A DNA stretch of 64,000 nt, from assembly GCA_016722565.1 (NCBI GenBank), contig JADKIU010000002.1, forward strand, positions 868,001 through 932,000. The letters run 5' to 3'. Within the stretch, counting starts at the first letter, position 1. The number at the start of each line of letters is the position of its first letter. The DNA comes from Bacteroidota bacterium (GTDB taxonomy: Bacteria; Bacteroidota; Bacteroidia; 2-12-FULL-35-15). The notes beneath the pieces are model-generated. The model was given only the letters and a program-made list of their open reading frames with translations. It did no database searches and was not told the origin of the DNA. This document shows, in pieces, positions 61,859 to 64,000 of this stretch. The position numbers and the translations under genes are program-made.

Positions 61859-61886
61859 GTCACCCTGAGCGGAGTCGAAGGGCGAG
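61859..61886. repeat. Interspersed GAGCGGAGTCGAA element with CCCT/AGGG arms
   Basis: The core GAGCGGAGTCGA matches 28380-28401 and the reverse complements of the 30988 and 58849 copies. CCCT and AGGG flank it symmetrically. A related short element (CCTCCACTTCGGTCGGAATG) lies at 61957-61976. The 182-nt intergenic region has no other signal. Confidence 0.7.
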
Positions 61887-61980
61887 AAATCTTTACATTT
61901 AATAATATAATTATTTTTTATAAAATTTATTTTATCGTTGCGACAAAAATAGATTCCTCCACTTCGGTCGGAATGACATG

Positions 61981-63063
61981 CTAAAAATGCCTCTGCGTAT
62001 TATTTCTTAATAAATGATCCACCAAAACCAATGCAGCCATTGCTTCCACAATCGGCACAGCACGTGGCAATACACAAGGATCATGCCTTCCTTTTCCCAT
62101 CATTTCCACCGCTTCTCCATTGGCATTTACAGTGTTTTGTTTTTGCATAATGGTGGCTACCGGCTTAAATGCAACTCTGAAATAAATATCATCTCCGTTA
62201 CTGATTCCACCTTGTATTCCTCCTGAATGATTGCTGGTTGTATGTATGTTGCCATTTTCTGAAACAAAAGCATCGTTATGTTGTGAGCCATTCATCTTCA
62301 CACCTTCAAATCCACTTCCATATTCAAAACCTTTTACTGCATTGATGCTCAACATTGCTTTTCCAATATCGGCATGAAGCTTATCAAATACAGGTTCCCC
62401 TAATCCAACCGGTGTTCCTTTGATAATACAGGAAATCACGCCTCCAATGGTATCTCCTGCTTTGCGAACTTGTTCAATTTTTTGAATCATTGTATCAGCA
62501 ATAAGGGCATCCGGACAACGAACGATGTTCGAGTCGGTTTTGGATAAATCCAAATCGTGATAATCCTTCAAAAGTTTAATATCACCTACTTGAGAAGTGT
62601 AGGCTTGAATTGAAATTCCGTTTTGTTTTAAAATGAGTTTTGCAATGGCACCCGCCACCACTCTGCTCACGGTTTCACGTGCCGAAGATCTGCCGCCACC
62701 ACGATGATCACGCATGCCGTATTTGGCATCGTAGGTATAATCCGCATGAGACGGACGATACACATCCACATTGTGTTCGTAATCTTTTGATTTTTGATTT
62801 TCGTTGCGAATAATAAATCCAATGGGCGTTCCCATGGATTTACCTTCGTAAACTCCCGAAAGAAATTCAACGGTATCGCTTTCTTTACGCTGAGTAACAA
62901 TATGTGATTGCCCCGGACGTCTTCTATCCAATTCCGATTGAATAAAATCAAGGTCGATTTGTAAACCTGCCGGACAACCATCAATGATGCCACCCAAAGC
63001 ATCGCCATGCGATTCTCCAAAAGTGGTTAATGTAAAGAGTTTTCCGAAAGTATTGCCTGCCAT
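61981..63063 (-). CDS. aroC: Chorismate synthase
   Basis: 360 residues, full length. AGNTFGKLFTLTTFGESHGD, IDGCPAGLQIDLDFIQSELD, RRRPGQSHIVTQRKESD, MRDHRGGGRSSARETVSRV (FMN and EPSP binding) and the late KGRHDPCVLPRAVPIVEAMA are all present. It converts 5-enolpyruvylshikimate 3-phosphate to chorismate using reduced FMN. A -7 box lies 21 nt upstream. No other shikimate gene is nearby. Confidence 0.96.
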   Translation of the reverse strand: MAGNTFGKLFTLTTFGESHGDALGGIIDGCPAGLQIDLDFIQSELDRRRPGQSHIVTQRKESDTVEFLSGVYEGKSMGTPIGFIIRNENQKSKDYEHNVDVYRPSHADYTYDAKYGMRDHRGGGRSSARETVSRVVAGAIAKLILKQNGISIQAYTSQVGDIKLLKDYHDLDLSKTDSNIVRCPDALIADTMIQKIEQVRKAGDTIGGVISCIIKGTPVGLGEPVFDKLHADIGKAMLSINAVKGFEYGSGFEGVKMNGSQHNDAFVSENGNIHTTSNHSGGIQGGISNGDDIYFRVAFKPVATIMQKQNTVNANGEAVEMMGKGRHDPCVLPRAVPIVEAMAALVLVDHLLRNNTQRHF

Positions 63064-63083
63064 AAAAAGTGTTAGTAAACAGA

Positions 63084-63091
63084 CAAATTTA
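63084..63091 (-). promoter_or_regulatory. Candidate -7 box (TAAATTTG) for aroC
   Basis: On the minus strand TAAATTTG matches TAnnTTTG and lies 20 nt before the ATG at 63063. Confidence 0.55.
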
Positions 63092-63118
63092 ATGAAATAT
63101 CGGGAGGTATCTCAGAGA

Positions 63119-64000
63119 TTATTGGTAAATAATTTTGCGAATTTCGGTGCCATTTTCTCCACTCACTTTCACAAAATAAACGCCCTTATTAAAAGGTGTT
63201 AAATCCACTTTTTGAGAATAAGCACCAGTGAACTTGGAAAGCACTTCCGTATAAACATTTCTTCCCAAAACATCCATAATTGCTATGGTCATGGTTTGTA
63301 CCGAAGCTTGGTTAAACGCTAACTGAATAGTGCCGTTTGAAGGATTCGGGAAAACAGAAAAATCGGTGATTGCATATTCTTCAATTGCATTTGAATTACA
63401 CACCGGTGGAGCTGTATACATCTTATTAATACTACAACTATCCGCAGAAAATGCTGCAGATACAAAGCAAGAAGAACCATTGGATGGCAATCCGCTAAGG
63501 GTATAACTAACTGGACTTACAAACGGTGCAGTAAAGGTTTGACTACCACCACAACTTCCAAAGATGGTTAATGTTCCTGTAGATGGTGAATTGTAAAACA
63601 CCACCGAACCGGAAACCGAATAGGAATTATCGGTGCTGTCGCATGCAGTCGGACTAGCACTTAAGCTTCCGAAGGAACAACCGGAACCACAATTGGTACT
63701 TCCTGTGCCAGCGGTTTGCTCAAGGTGAATGTTTCCTGTTGCATTCGCATAGTTGGAAATCATACAAATATAAAAATCACCGGGAGCGGCTGTGGGCAAG
63801 CTGATGTTTACCAAATTACTACCGGAATAATCACAACCCAAAATGTTTGCGGCCGTTAGTTCAGAATAACAGATTCCAGCCAAACTGCCGAATGGTCCCC
63901 AATACACATAATCAATATCAATCGGTGCTGGCACCGTTCCAAAATCCAATCCCGAACCGGTTATCGTAATGCCTCCCGGTGAACCCACTTCGATAGAAAT
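63119..64000 (-). CDS. T9SS-secreted surface protein (5' end outside window)
   Basis: The frame stays open to base 64000 (ISIEVGSPGGITITGSGLDF), so the start lies beyond the window; the GTG at 63988 is not a real start. The visible ~293 residues contain a beta-sandwich with paired cysteines (PAPIDIDYVYWGPFGSLAGI, CYSELTAANILGCDYSGSN, GDFYICMISNYANATGNIHL), typical of prepilin- or CUB-like Bacteroidota proteins, and a type A sorting domain (FSVFPNPSNGTIQLAFNQ, AIMDVLGRNVYTEV, FNKGVYFVKVSGE). Function unknown. Confidence 0.85.
   Translation of the reverse strand: MSIEVGSPGGITITGSGLDFGTVPAPIDIDYVYWGPFGSLAGICYSELTAANILGCDYSGSNLVNISLPTAAPGDFYICMISNYANATGNIHLEQTAGTGSTNCGSGCSFGSLSASPTACDSTDNSYSVSGSVVFYNSPSTGTLTIFGSCGGSQTFTAPFVSPVSYTLSGLPSNGSSCFVSAAFSADSCSINKMYTAPPVCNSNAIEEYAITDFSVFPNPSNGTIQLAFNQASVQTMTIAIMDVLGRNVYTEVLSKFTGAYSQKVDLTPFNKGVYFVKVSGENGTEIRKIIYQ

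Noticed and set aside
59058..61868. Long open frames on the plus strand opposite the AsmA gene (up to 169 codons)
   Set aside because: They are antisense shadows of the real gene, with no start signals and no family features.
1..64000. CRISPR arrays, tRNA or rRNA genes, insertion sequences, attachment sites
   Set aside because: I looked through the gaps between genes. The repeats present are short palindromes and the gaps are mostly below 200 nt; no spaced direct repeats, cloverleaf or transposase was seen.

Overview
This window is AT-rich chromosomal DNA from a member of the Bacteroidota. Four things point there. Nine gene products end in type IX secretion (T9SS) sorting domains, eight of type A and one of type B. 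T9SS machinery itself is encoded (PorT next to menG, a PorG-like barrel, a PorE-like OmpA protein). Many genes are preceded by the Bacteroidota -7 box TAnnTTTG, and Shine-Dalgarno sites are not obvious. Finally, genes such as the DUF4783-nadC pair and the fused E1 alpha/beta dehydrogenase are arranged as is common in that phylum. I saw no rRNA, tRNA, CRISPR array, transposase, integrase or plasmid/phage module; this is a core chromosome segment with secreted-protein genes and small interspersed repeats.

Layout. 1-4540: three secreted T9SS proteins, two of them tandem paralogues, with a truncated copy of the next gene's 5' end between them. 4659-9712: aldo/keto reductase, CoA transferase, PorG-like barrel, GNAT acetyltransferase, ketopantoate reductase and a small membrane protein. 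9802-14365: inward-rectifier K+ channel, secreted GH9 cellulase, L,D-transpeptidase, DivIC/FtsB. 14474-20256: two T9SS adhesin-like proteins, a broken small secreted gene, methylmalonyl-CoA mutase large subunit and a membrane-anchored neighbour. 20474-26228: DinB, MORN-type protein, aminotransferase, heptose kinase, menG and porT. 26338-34574: FAD protein, small membrane protein, S1-domain protein, lipoproteins, rlmH, DUF4783-nadC-yihY, TerC. 34794-38887: PadR-PspC envelope-stress pair, a secreted TonB_C-like protein, a structured intergenic element and a tandem pair of secreted membrane proteins. 39006-48639: E1 alpha/beta dehydrogenase, murQ, unknown proteins, a beta-propeller T9SS protein, pruA. 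48783-55197: secreted hydrolase, a channel-like protein with an odd filter, and a run of small unknown envelope proteins. 55320-64000: PorE-like OmpA protein and its operon partner, AsmA protein, aroC, and a truncated T9SS protein.

How the genes work together. The main theme is the outer envelope: T9SS components (6821, 25515, 55320) could export the cargo encoded here (cellulase, alpha/beta hydrolase, beta-helix and LamG-like proteins). Housekeeping functions (chorismate, NAD, menaquinone, LPS heptose, proline and branched-chain/propionyl catabolism, peptidoglycan recycling) are scattered between them.

The most important caution is that at least nine loci are broken by 1-2 nt indels, mostly in homopolymers, including the housekeeping gene rlmH. 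Each can be read through by restoring one or two bases. I think sequencing or assembly indels are the most likely cause, but a few could be real pseudogenes. I did not find a convincing new multi-gene system. The best leads are the K+-channel-like protein with a TGMGP filter (51243), the nested hairpin element at 37396-37470, the tandem duplication at 2451-4710, and the perfect inverted repeats at 7831-7859 and 48734-48763.
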